Origin: an uncultured Kroppenstedtia sp.
GTDB taxonomy: Bacteria; Bacillota; Bacilli; Thermoactinomycetales; DSM-45169
Direction of reading: 5' to 3'
DNA length: 5,380 bases
Assembly: GCA_959600065.1 (NCBI GenBank)
Contig: CAUGKZ010000150.1
Span: 1-5,380, forward strand
The notes below the pieces were generated by a model. The model did not search any database. It was not told the origin of the DNA and worked only from the letters and a program-made list of their open reading frames with translations. This document shows positions 1 through 5,275 of the stretch, piece by piece (position 1 is the first letter of the stretch; every line of letters starts with the position of its first letter). A program made the translations under genes and the position numbers.

Positions 1-21
1 AAGAAGCGCTTCCCGGTTCAT
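1..21 (-). CDS. purC: Start of next pur-operon gene, probably purC (SAICAR synthetase), partial
   Basis: Only the first seven codons are inside the window: ATG at 21..19, reading M-N-R-E-A-L-L. An AAGGGG ribosome binding site (33..28) sits six bases before the ATG, so this is a credible gene start. In Bacillus the gene after purB is purC, and PurC proteins typically begin with a few charged residues followed by LLYEGKAK; the visible E-A-L-L fits that beginning. PurC (phosphoribosylaminoimidazole-succinocarboxamide synthase) joins aspartate to CAIR using ATP, the step between PurE and PurB. The identity is inferred from operon order and seven residues; that a gene starts here is more certain than which one it is. 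Unlike the other junctions of this operon, it is separated from its upstream neighbour by 345 bases. Confidence 0.55.
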
Positions 22-40
22 CTGATTCCCCTTCTCTCGT

Positions 41-84
41 TAGTACTACTTTGAGAATGGCTGGTTTAGCTCAAAGCAGTACTA
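41..84. repeat. Inverted repeat, 15-bp arms with one G-U, 14-base loop
   Basis: The left arm TAGTACTACTTTGAG (41-55) and right arm CTCAAAGCAGTACTA (70-84) pair over 15 positions with a single non-Watson-Crick pair. On the minus-strand RNA that pair is a G-U wobble; the loop is bases 56-69. No run of T follows on either strand, so it is not an ordinary intrinsic terminator. In the minus-strand transcript the hairpin ends about eight bases before the purC ribosome binding site. It could protect or process the mRNA, be the subterminal hairpin of a small mobile element, or bind a protein; the sequence alone does not decide. Confidence 0.8.
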
Positions 85-255
85 GAAATTTGGTGATTTA
101 CGTCCCCAGCGAACAAGGGGAACATCGCAGAAAAGCGAGGGTGAAGATTGGATTCGCCTCTGTCCCCATCGAGAGTCTCACGATGGGCTTTACCAGTGAG
201 CCAAAACGACTCCCCCTCCTGCTCCATTTGACTGAAACACTCGATCCTAGTGCCT

Positions 256-277
256 GAAGGAGCATTCCTTCCTTTTT
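256..277 (+). terminator. Weak terminator-like hairpin on the plus strand
   Basis: On the plus strand GAAGGA (256-261), loop GCAT and TCCTTC (266-271) form a perfect 6-bp stem, followed by CTTTTT. The shape fits a short rho-independent terminator reading rightwards. No plus-strand gene or promoter that would use it is visible, although an antisense or element-borne RNA starting near the left edge would be one. The stem is short and AT-balanced, so it may have no role. Confidence 0.25.
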
Positions 278-366
278 AGACGATCGGGGAGGAGTTCTCA
301 TTCCAGCGCCATAAAGACGCCGAAACTCCCTCTCGCAACAACTTTTCCTCACATCCGAAGGCTGGA

Positions 367-1662
367 TCAGAGCAACTCCAAACGGCGAAAGATATCATCC
401 ACTCGCTTCAAGTGGTAACGCGCATCAAAACAATCCTCCAACTCCTCCGGGGACAAGATGGATGAAATTTTATCATCCTGCTCCACCAACCCTCGGAAGG
501 AACGCGCTTCTTCCCAGGCCTGCATCGCCAACCTCTGAACCCGATCATAGGCTTCTTCCCGCTTCAGCCCTTTGTCGATCAGGGTAAGCAATACCCTTTG
601 TGAAAAGATCAGACCGTAGGTTCGTTCCATGTTACGTTTCATATTTTCCGGGAAGACAGTCAGGTTCTCTACGATCCCGGCAAAACGGTTGAGCATATAG
701 TTCAACAGAATGGTGGTATCCGGCAGGATCACCCGCTCCGCTGAAGAATGGGAGATATCCCGCTCATGCCAAAGGGCTACATTTTCAAAGGCAGTCACCA
801 TGTGTCCCCGCACTACCCGAGCCAACCCCGTAATATTTTCCGATCCGATCGGGTTCCGTTTGTGAGGCATGGCCGAGGAGCCTTTTTGCCCTTTGCCAAA
901 GGCCTCCTCCACTTCCCGGGTTTCGCTCTTCTGCAGTCCCCGTATCTCTACAGCGAACTTTTCCAGCGAGGTGGCGATCAAACTTAAAGCCGCCAGGTAT
1001 TCCGCATGGCGATCCCGCTGCAAGGTTTGGGTGGAGATAGGCGCTGGCTTCAGGCCCAGTTTTTCACAGACGTAAGCTTCCACAAAGGGATCAATATTGG
1101 CGTAGGTCCCGACCGCTCCGGAAATCTTGCCGACGGCCACTGTCTCCATCGCCCGCACCAATCGTTCCCGGTTTCGTTTCATTTCCGCGTACCACAGGGC
1201 CATTTTCAACCCAAAGGTCGTCGGTTCGGCATGGACTCCATGGGTGCGGCCCATCATCACTGTATTCTTGTGTTCCAGAGCTTTCTTTTTCAAAACGGCA
1301 ATAAACCGATCTACATCCTGCAACAAAATCTGATTCGCCTGGCGCAAGAGATAAGAAAGTGCAGTATCCACCACATCTGTGGAGGTGAGGCCGTAATGAA
1401 CCCACTTGGATTCCGATCCCAGGGTTTCTGACACCGATCGGGTAAAAGCGACTACATCATGGCGGGTCTCTTGTTCGATCTGCAAAATCCGTTCGACATC
1501 GATCCGAGCGCCTTTCCGAATCTTGACTACATCTTCCTTTGGGATGACTCCCAGCTCCGCCCAAGCTTCACAGGCGAGGATCTCCACCTCCAGCCAGGCG
1601 CGGTAGCGGTTTTCATCGGTCCAGATGGACCCCATTTCCGGTCGGGTGTAACGTTCGATCAT
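367..1662 (-). CDS. purB: Adenylosuccinate lyase PurB
   Basis: PurB catalyses two beta-eliminations of fumarate in the cytoplasm: SAICAR to AICAR in IMP synthesis, and adenylosuccinate to AMP. The 431-residue protein has the same length as B. subtilis PurB and aligns with it from the first residue (MIERY.RPEM..IWTDENR). It belongs to the fumarase/aspartase superfamily, whose signature [11 protein letters not shown] is at 261-271. Residues known to matter in the B. subtilis enzyme are all present at the same numbers: His68 (RHDVVAFTR), His89 ([10 protein letters not shown]), His141 ([10 protein letters not shown]), Lys268 and Glu275. The ATG is the only possible start, because the purK stop codon lies in the same frame just four codons upstream. 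An AGGAG (1680..1676) overlapping the end of purK is 13 bases from the ATG, longer than usual, so translation may rely partly on coupling to purK. The gene is intact and is followed by an unusually long gap before purC. Confidence 0.98.
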   Translation of the reverse strand: MIERYTRPEMGSIWTDENRYRAWLEVEILACEAWAELGVIPKEDVVKIRKGARIDVERILQIEQETRHDVVAFTRSVSETLGSESKWVHYGLTSTDVVDTALSYLLRQANQILLQDVDRFIAVLKKKALEHKNTVMMGRTHGVHAEPTTFGLKMALWYAEMKRNRERLVRAMETVAVGKISGAVGTYANIDPFVEAYVCEKLGLKPAPISTQTLQRDRHAEYLAALSLIATSLEKFAVEIRGLQKSETREVEEAFGKGQKGSSAMPHKRNPIGSENITGLARVVRGHMVTAFENVALWHERDISHSSAERVILPDTTILLNYMLNRFAGIVENLTVFPENMKRNMERTYGLIFSQRVLLTLIDKGLKREEAYDRVQRLAMQAWEEARSFRGLVEQDDKISSILSPEELEDCFDARYHLKRVDDIFRRLELL

Positions 1663-1671
1663 CGGATGGTT

Positions 1672-2835
1672 TCAACTCCTCTTTTCGTTGTCAGCACTTT
1701 TATTCCATCCCAGGCGGTCCACCGTAGCCATGGCTTCTTCTGTACTTTCTCCCAGCACCGTGAGGTGTCCCATTTTCCGGCCCGGTCGACTCTCCCTTTT
1801 GCCATACCAATGCACCTTGATCTCAGGAGGAAAGTCCCGGATCTGTCCCCGCAGACGATCCACATCCTCTCCCAGAATGTTGACCATTACCGCCGGAGTC
1901 AACAGCCTCGGAGAACCCAAGGGCAGGCCTGACAAGGCTCGGATCTGTTGCTCAAACTGGGAGACAGCACAGGCATCCAATGTATAGTGTCCCGAATTGT
2001 GAGGGCGGGGAGCCAACTCATTCACCCACAGGGAGCCATCATGTAACAAAAACATCTCCACTGCGATCAATCCCCGCACATTCAGCCCCTCTGCAACTTG
2101 ACGGGCGAGTTCCTCAGCGTGATGCAAGATTCCACTCTTCACCGGTGCAGGAACGATAGACTGATGAAGGATCTGCTGGAAGTGAATATTCCACGCAGGT
2201 GGAAAGACAGCCACTTCTCCCCGGATACTTCTCGCCGCGATCACGGAGATCTCTTTTGCGAAGGAGACCCACTGTTCCAAGACATACTCCCGACCCGGCT
2301 CCAGTTCTGTGAAGGCCTCCACTTCCGCTTTAGATGGAAACACCCATTGGCCTTTCCCGTCATATCCTCCGGTGGCCGTTTTGAGAACACAGGGGAAACC
2401 CAGGGCTTGACTCCCGGAGAGAAGCTCTTCTCGGCTCTGAACCCTCCGGTATGGAGCTACGGGAACTCCCGCTTCCTCCAACGCCCTCTTTTCCCGGAGG
2501 CGATGACGGGTGGTACGGAGAAGTTCGCCTCCCTGGGGGAGAAAGGCATCTTCCTCCAATATCTTCACTACGGCATCATCCACATTTTCAAATTCGTAGG
2601 TGATCAGGTCACTGGTTTCCGCCAGTAATCGTGCCGCCTCCAGATCATCATAATCGGCAACGATATGCCGATCCGCCACCTGACTCCCTGGACAATCCTC
2701 TGCAGGATCCAATGTGACAAACCGATACCCCATCTTCTTTCCTTCCAGGATGATCATTTTTCCCAGCTGTCCGCCTCCCAAGATCCCGATCGTACTGCCT
2801 GGAAGGAGAGGCTGGTTCCCTTCCACTTTCTTCAT
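1672..2835 (-). CDS. purK: N5-carboxyaminoimidazole ribonucleotide synthase PurK
   Basis: PurK uses ATP and bicarbonate to convert AIR to N5-CAIR, the substrate of PurE. It is an ATP-grasp enzyme. The N-terminal IGILGGGQLGKM (about 16-27) is the family's opening Rossmann-like motif. GGYDGKGQ (about 156-163) is the glycine-rich ATP-covering loop, and NELAPRPHNSGHYTLDAC (about 272-289) is the highly conserved metal/ATP-site block. VNILGE and KMGHLTVLG close the C-terminal domain. Length, 387 residues, is normal. Two in-frame starts exist: ATG at 2841, which overlaps the purE stop as ATGA and would add M-S, and ATG at 2835. The ribosome binding site GGTGAGG (2849..2843) is only one base from the first but seven from the second, so 2835 is preferred. 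Translation is very likely coupled to purE. The purK stop is nine bases before purB. Confidence 0.97.
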   Translation of the reverse strand: MKKVEGNQPLLPGSTIGILGGGQLGKMIILEGKKMGYRFVTLDPAEDCPGSQVADRHIVADYDDLEAARLLAETSDLITYEFENVDDAVVKILEEDAFLPQGGELLRTTRHRLREKRALEEAGVPVAPYRRVQSREELLSGSQALGFPCVLKTATGGYDGKGQWVFPSKAEVEAFTELEPGREYVLEQWVSFAKEISVIAARSIRGEVAVFPPAWNIHFQQILHQSIVPAPVKSGILHHAEELARQVAEGLNVRGLIAVEMFLLHDGSLWVNELAPRPHNSGHYTLDACAVSQFEQQIRALSGLPLGSPRLLTPAVMVNILGEDVDRLRGQIRDFPPEIKVHWYGKRESRPGRKMGHLTVLGESTEEAMATVDRLGWNKSADNEKRS

Positions 2836-2849
2836 ACTCATCCCTCACC
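2836..2849 (-). promoter_or_regulatory. Ribosome binding site and spacer of purK inside the purE 3' end
   Basis: GGTGAGG (2849..2843) lies in the last codons of purE and is seven bases from the ATG at 2835, but only one base from the ATG at 2841 that overlaps the purE stop. The spacing argues for initiation at 2835 and for translational coupling, since ribosomes finishing purE release directly over this site. Confidence 0.65.
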
Positions 2850-3329
2850 CAGTTTGGAATCCTGCCAAACTCGTTTTCGGATTTCTTCTCTTCGTTCAAG
2901 CAACTTTATTTGCAGTTCAGGACGCTTGATTCCTACTATTTCCGCGGCTAGCAAACCGGCATTGACCGCTCCAGCCTCTCCGATGGATACAGTGGCTACT
3001 GGAACCCCCCCCGGCATCTGGACAATGGACAAAAGAGAATCCAGACCGTTCAGAGTAGAGGATTTGATCGGCACTCCAATGACAGGCAACACTGTTTTTG
3101 CCGCCACCATCCCCGGTAGGTGAGCTGCTCCCCCTGCTCCGGCGATGATTACCTCCAATCCCCGTTCCCGTGCTGCCTCCGCATAACCAAACATCTCATC
3201 CGGTGTCCGGTGAGCAGACACCACTTGTTTCTCAAAGGGAATTTCCAGTTCTTCTAGCACTTCGCAGGCTTTGCCCATGGTGGGCCAATCCGAAGTGCTG
3301 CCCATAATGACTCCAACCGATGGCTTCAA
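2838..3329 (-). CDS. purE: N5-carboxyaminoimidazole ribonucleotide mutase PurE
   Basis: PurE moves the carboxylate of N5-CAIR to C4 to give CAIR, the sixth step of IMP synthesis, and acts with PurK encoded next to it. The 163-residue protein matches B. subtilis PurE in length and nearly throughout. GSTSDW (10-15) binds phosphate, SAHRTP (38-43) holds the catalytic histidine His40, [13 protein letters not shown] (62-74) is the second conserved active-site loop, and [13 protein letters not shown] (101-113) is typical of class I (bacterial) PurE. Presence of purK beside it supports the N5-CAIR route rather than direct AIR carboxylation. The start codon is TTG at 3329, chosen because GGAGGG (3341..3336) is six bases upstream and because the protein then begins [10 protein letters not shown] like its relatives. 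purE is the first gene after the riboswitch and terminator, so it sets entry into the whole operon. Confidence 0.98.
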   Translation of the reverse strand: MKPSVGVIMGSTSDWPTMGKACEVLEELEIPFEKQVVSAHRTPDEMFGYAEAARERGLEVIIAGAGGAAHLPGMVAAKTVLPVIGVPIKSSTLNGLDSLLSIVQMPGGVPVATVSIGEAGAVNAGLLAAEIVGIKRPELQIKLLERREEIRKRVWQDSKLGEG

Positions 3330-3341
3330 GCGAATCCCTCC
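3330..3341 (-). promoter_or_regulatory. Strong ribosome binding site for the TTG start of purE
   Basis: GGAGGG (3341..3336) is followed by a six-base spacer and TTG at 3329..3327. It fixes the start at a non-ATG codon; no in-frame ATG lies between this site and the conserved first residues of PurE. It sits about 40 bases after the T-run of the leader terminator and stays outside the terminator hairpin. Confidence 0.8.
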
Positions 3342-3381
3342 ATCCCCAATCCCTTTTTAGAATGCCCTTGTGTAGAAATAG

Positions 3382-3423
3382 AAAAAGCCCGGACAGGTAA
3401 AAGGGAAATCCCTCCCGTCCGAG
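3382..3423 (-). terminator. Riboswitch-controlled intrinsic terminator of the pur leader
   Basis: In the minus-strand RNA, CUCGGACGGG (3423..3414) pairs with CCUGUCCGGG (3397..3388) over ten base pairs, two of them G-U. The 16-base loop contains its own small AGGG/CCCU hairpin, and CUUUUUC follows (3387..3381). It lies between the aptamer and purE. It conflicts with an upstream antiterminator: GGGAGAU-G-CCUUUCC (3451..3437) pairs with GGGAGGGAUUUCCC (3416..3403) as two 7-bp helices around one bulged G. That uses the 3' strand of aptamer stem P1 and the end of the terminator 5' arm. Ligand-stabilised P1 should therefore favour termination. Confidence 0.9.
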
Positions 3424-3444
3424 CACACTTCACCCTGGAAAGGC

Positions 3445-3519
3445 ATCTCCCATAGTCCGGAAATTTACGGTTTCCGGGTAGAAACACTCAGGCCCTATCC
3501 CCAAGCATATATGAGAAAT
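3445..3519 (-). promoter_or_regulatory. Purine riboswitch aptamer, guanine/hypoxanthine class
   Basis: The three-way junction can be drawn fully. P1 is a 10-bp stem between AUUUCUCAUA (3519..3510) and UAUGGGAGAU. P2 is CUUGGG with CCUGAG around loop GAUAGGG. P3 is a perfect CGGAAA/UUUCCG around loop CCGUAAA. Junction J2/3 contains the conserved UUUCUACC and J3/1 is GACUA. The loops closely match those of the B. subtilis xpt aptamer (GAUAUGG and CCGUAAA). The base corresponding to C74 of xpt, which pairs with the ligand, is C, so the expected ligand is guanine or hypoxanthine rather than adenine. It lies in the leader of purE and, with the terminator downstream, should shut the operon off when guanine is plentiful. 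Confidence 0.96.
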
Positions 3520-3552
3520 AACTTCAAGTCATTTGTTCAACTGTACAATCTA

Positions 3553-3581
3553 AGTTTAACAGGGTCCTCCACCCTCGTCAA
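3553..3581 (-). promoter_or_regulatory. Promoter of the purEKB(C) operon
   Basis: A -35 box TTGACG (3581..3576), a 17-base spacer and a -10 box TAAACT (3558..3553) form a good sigma-A-type promoter. A TG one base before the -10 makes it an extended -10. Transcription would start near 3546, about 27 bases before the aptamer, giving a leader of roughly 215 bases. The spacer contains AGGGTGG/ACCCT complementarity, probably incidental. One PurR box ends three bases upstream of the -35 box. Confidence 0.8.
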
Positions 3582-3583
3582 TC

Positions 3584-3627
3584 AAAGGCGAACATTAACA
3601 TTAAATTTAATATAAGCGTTCGTTTTT
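3584..3627. promoter_or_regulatory. PurR operator: two inverted PurBoxes
   Basis: AAAGGCGAACATT (3584-3596, plus strand) and AAAAACGAACGCT (3627..3615, minus strand) both contain the CGAAC core flanked by A/T that defines the Bacillus-type PurR box. They face each other as an inverted pair separated by about 18 AT-rich bases, which is the usual arrangement upstream of Bacillus pur operons. Bacillus PurR is a PRPP-sensing repressor related to phosphoribosyltransferases. Bound just upstream of the -35 box it would repress initiation when PRPP is low, that is when adenine nucleotides are abundant. No purR gene is in the window. Confidence 0.85.
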
Positions 3628-3714
3628 CGCCTGAACAAGGCAAATACGTGACCAATCAGCTGCTCCCCTTGACTCCTGGATCGAAAAGAGTAGAATAGAG
3701 TAAAAATTGAGGAC
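3628..3714. other. Short intergenic spacer, nothing recognised
   Basis: Between the PurR boxes and the terminator of the transporter gene there is about 87 bases of AT-rich sequence in which I see no gene, repeat or clear signal. A minus-strand open frame that enters here from within the transporter gene is out of frame with it and lacks any family features. Confidence 0.5.
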
Positions 3715-3752
3715 AAAATAAAACCGGCACCCGGGTTTTCCGGTCACCGGTT
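3715..3752 (-). terminator. Intrinsic terminator after the symporter gene
   Basis: In the minus-strand RNA, AACCGG (3752..3747) pairs with CCGGUU (3727..3722). The helix continues through two wobbles and one mismatch into CCGG paired with CCGG around a short A-rich loop. UUUUAUUUU follows (down to 3715). It starts ten bases after the TAA of the transporter gene and separates it from the pur promoter, so the two transcription units are independent. Confidence 0.85.
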
Positions 3753-3761
3753 GCGTTCCTT

Positions 3762-4997
3762 TTACGCAGATTGAGGAACCGCTGAATCTCCCACATCGTC
3801 ACCTTCCGACTTTGCCACACAGGCGGCGACCATGGCGTCACCGGTAATGTTGATGGCTGTACGGCTCATATCGAGGAGGCGGTCAACCCCAAGCACGATT
3901 CCCAAGCCCTCCAGGGGCAACCCTACGACGGGGAACACCATCGTCAACATTACAATTCCCGCGGAAGGAACAGCGGCTGTACCGATGGAGGCCAGAGTGG
4001 CGGTCAGGATGATCAAAAGTTGCTGGGTGAAGGTGAGTTCGATTCCATACACCTGAGCGATAAAGATGGATGCGACCCCTTGCATGATGGCCGTGCCATC
4101 CATGTTGATCGTGGCTCCCAAAGGCAGGACAAAACTGCTGATCCCCTTGGGCACTTTAAGACCCCGTTCCGCCTGCTCAATGGTCACAGGCAGGGCGGCT
4201 GCGCTGGAACTGGTGGTGAAACCCACTTCCATCGCCGGAAACATCGTCTTGAAGAATTTGATCGGGCTCATTTTGGCCCAGAATTTCAGAAACAGGCTGT
4301 ACGTGATCCCTGCGTGAACCACTAATGCCAACAACAGCGTGATCATGTACATCGCCATGGAACCGATCATCTCCAGTCCGGCCTCACCCACAGCTTTGGC
4401 CATCAAAGCGAAGGCGGCGTAGGGAACCACTGTCATCAGCAAGTGAACCAACTTCATCATCACTTCGTTGGCTTGCTCCACAACTTCCTTGAGCCGGGCC
4501 ACCTTATCACCGATCAGGGCGATCCCGATCCCGAAAGTGAGGGCAAAGAAGATGATCTGGAGCATCTCCCCCTCAGCCAGCGCCTGGATCGGATTGTCGG
4601 GAATGATGTTCATCAATGTCTCCATCACAGGAGGAGCGGCTTCGATATCCGTCTTTTCCGGTTTGTCCACATGGACCCCTTCACCTGGACCCATGACATT
4701 GGCCAGCAGCAAGGCGATGGTGATAGCGATCGCAGTGGTGATCAAATAGAGAAAAACCGTCTTGCCACCGATACGCCCCAGTTTTTTCGGGTTCCCAATT
4801 CCGGCGGCTCCCAAGACGATGGAGAAGAAGACCAGAGGAACCACGATCATTTTGATTGCTCTGATAAACAGATCACCCACTGGTGCAAACAACCATGTGT
4901 TTAGAAGGTTAAAGGCCTCAGGATAAAATTGATTGAGTATAATACCCACGATGAGGCCTAGAATGATCCCAAGAAAAGTTTTAGTTGTGAGTTTCAT
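3762..4997 (-). CDS. Dicarboxylate/amino acid:cation symporter (GltT/GltP type)
   Basis: An integral membrane carrier of the DAACS family (TC 2.A.23), which imports acidic amino acids or C4-dicarboxylates with Na+ or H+. The 411 residues are hydrophobic throughout, with segments near 6-23, 44-63, 81-102 and 147-163 followed by the family's C-terminal core. That core shows the serine-rich hairpin HP1 (TTSSSAAALP, 261-270), NMDGT (298-302) in TM7, HP2 (ASIGTAAVPSAG, 336-347) and TM8 with DRLLDMSRTAINITGD (372-387). Asp372, Asp376, Arg379, Asn383 and Asp387 keep the spacing of Asp390, Asp394, Arg397, Asn401 and Asp405 of the archaeal GltPh. Arg379 is the residue that holds the substrate side-chain carboxylate, which points to glutamate or aspartate. 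The NITGD ending resembles GltT/GltP more than DctA. A GTG at 5009 would add four residues, but the AGGTGGTGG ribosome binding site overlaps it and suits the ATG at 4997. The exact substrate is not determined. Confidence 0.95.
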   Translation of the reverse strand: MKLTTKTFLGIILGLIVGIILNQFYPEAFNLLNTWLFAPVGDLFIRAIKMIVVPLVFFSIVLGAAGIGNPKKLGRIGGKTVFLYLITTAIAITIALLLANVMGPGEGVHVDKPEKTDIEAAPPVMETLMNIIPDNPIQALAEGEMLQIIFFALTFGIGIALIGDKVARLKEVVEQANEVMMKLVHLLMTVVPYAAFALMAKAVGEAGLEMIGSMAMYMITLLLALVVHAGITYSLFLKFWAKMSPIKFFKTMFPAMEVGFTTSSSAAALPVTIEQAERGLKVPKGISSFVLPLGATINMDGTAIMQGVASIFIAQVYGIELTFTQQLLIILTATLASIGTAAVPSAGIVMLTMVFPVVGLPLEGLGIVLGVDRLLDMSRTAINITGDAMVAACVAKSEGDDVGDSAVPQSA

Positions 4998-5011
4998 GCA
5001 TACCACCACCT
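4998..5011 (-). promoter_or_regulatory. Ribosome binding site deciding the symporter start
   Basis: AGGTGGTGG (5011..5003) followed by TATGC leads to ATG at 4997..4995. The in-frame GTG codons at 5009 and 5006 are part of this site itself, so initiation there is unlikely. The protein then begins M-K-L-T-T-K-T-F, a usual short polar start before the first membrane segment. Confidence 0.7.
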
Positions 5012-5065
5012 ATACTTGATTCATAAATCACTTCCCGTTTTAATTAGGGCATTTTCATTGTGAAA

Positions 5066-5077
5066 GGGCTTACGCCC
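5066..5077 (-). promoter_or_regulatory. GNRA-type hairpin in the symporter leader
   Basis: The leader RNA contains GGGC-GUAA-GCCC (5077..5066), a 4-bp G+C stem closed by a GUAA tetraloop. An upstream GGGCU around 5092..5088 can pair with the same AGCCC, so two alternative folds exist. No T-run follows and the ribosome binding site is over 50 bases away. A regulatory role is only a possibility. Confidence 0.3.
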
Positions 5078-5101
5078 AAGGTCGAAATAGCCCACTAAAC
5101 C

Positions 5102-5130
5102 ATTATATCATACAGATATATCATACAGAA
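5102..5130 (-). promoter_or_regulatory. Extended -10 promoter of the symporter gene
   Basis: The minus strand reads TGATATAATGG, in which TATAAT (5107..5102) is a perfect -10 box preceded by TG at the extended -10 position. At 17 bases upstream the -35 region is TTCTGT (5130..5125), a poor match, as is common with extended -10 promoters. Transcription would begin near 5095, leaving a leader of about 100 bases. The promoter is built into a tandem 13-bp repeat, so the same TGATATA occurs once more 13 bases upstream. Confidence 0.7.
5104..5129. repeat. Perfect tandem repeat, two copies of 13 bp
   Basis: TATATCATACAGA occurs at 5104-5116 and again, identical, at 5117-5129. On the minus strand this is TCTGTATGATATA twice, covering most of the -10/-35 region of the symporter promoter. 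Because the repeat unit contains the extended -10 element, slippage would move or multiply promoter elements. Confidence 0.9.
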
Positions 5131-5275
5131 ACAGCATACGGACCATTCTCATTGTGGTGGATAAAGATGCATGAACAACAACCAAAGTGTCTTGAGAGAG
5201 GCGTTTTCATTGGTAAAATGCGGGAATCAGTTGGCAAGCGCTTCGGAGGATTGATCACCCGCTTCATCCTTATAA
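5131..5275. other. Spacer between rRNA operon end and symporter promoter
   Basis: I see no gene here. A small hairpin, GCGTTTT/AAAATGC with loop CATTGGT (5201-5221), is the only clear structure. A minus-strand open frame running out of the 5S terminator through this stretch has no ribosome binding site or family motif and would begin inside the rRNA end, so it is not called. Confidence 0.5.

Larger units (their letters stand above)
22..366 (-). other. Unexplained 345-base, stem-loop-rich gap between purB and purC
   Basis: The stretch from the purB stop to the putative purC start holds no gene I can support. It is rich in self-complementary segments: a 15-bp inverted repeat (41-55 with 70-84), a CCCATCG/CGATGGG stem (165-171 with 181-187), a GAAGGA/TCCTTC stem (256-261 with 266-271) and a GTCCCC/GGGGAAC pair near 102-122. 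Short open frames exist on both strands, for example a 53-codon minus frame from an ATG at 227, but none has a ribosome binding site or recognisable motif. No intrinsic terminator is seen on the minus strand, so purC is probably still read from the pur promoter. The hexamer CGAGAG occurs at 335..330 and again at 39..34. Removing one copy plus everything between would leave a compact 49-base junction, which would fit a small insertion but could be chance. Alternatives are an intercistronic regulatory RNA or a decayed gene. Confidence 0.5.

Noticed and set aside
51..257. Plus-strand open frame of 68 codons
   Set aside because: It begins inside the inverted repeat, lacks a ribosome binding site and promoter, and overlaps an equally open frame on the other strand.
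98..352. Minus-strand open frame of 84 codons after purB
   Set aside because: It starts with GTG without a ribosome binding site, is rich in Arg, Ser and Cys with no family motif, and runs across several stem-loops.
1459..1932. Plus-strand open frame of 157 codons opposite purB/purK
   Set aside because: It is the antisense shadow of two well-conserved enzymes; no ribosome binding site or motif supports it.
3232..3426. Minus-strand open frame overlapping the pur leader and purE start
   Set aside because: It covers the terminator hairpin and the purE ribosome binding site in another frame, and shows no leader-peptide features such as a codon run tied to purines.
4443..4904. Plus-strand open frame of 153 codons, His- and Asp-rich
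   Set aside because: It is antisense to the membrane segments of the symporter; such composition is expected from the complement of hydrophobic codons.
4998..5009. GTG at 5009 as the symporter start
   Set aside because: The GTG codons form the ribosome binding site for the better placed ATG at 4997.
5231..5246. TTGGCAAGCGCTTCGG, resembling a catabolite-response (cre) site
   Set aside because: The half-site spacing is off by one base from the cre consensus and it lies over 120 bases upstream of the promoter.
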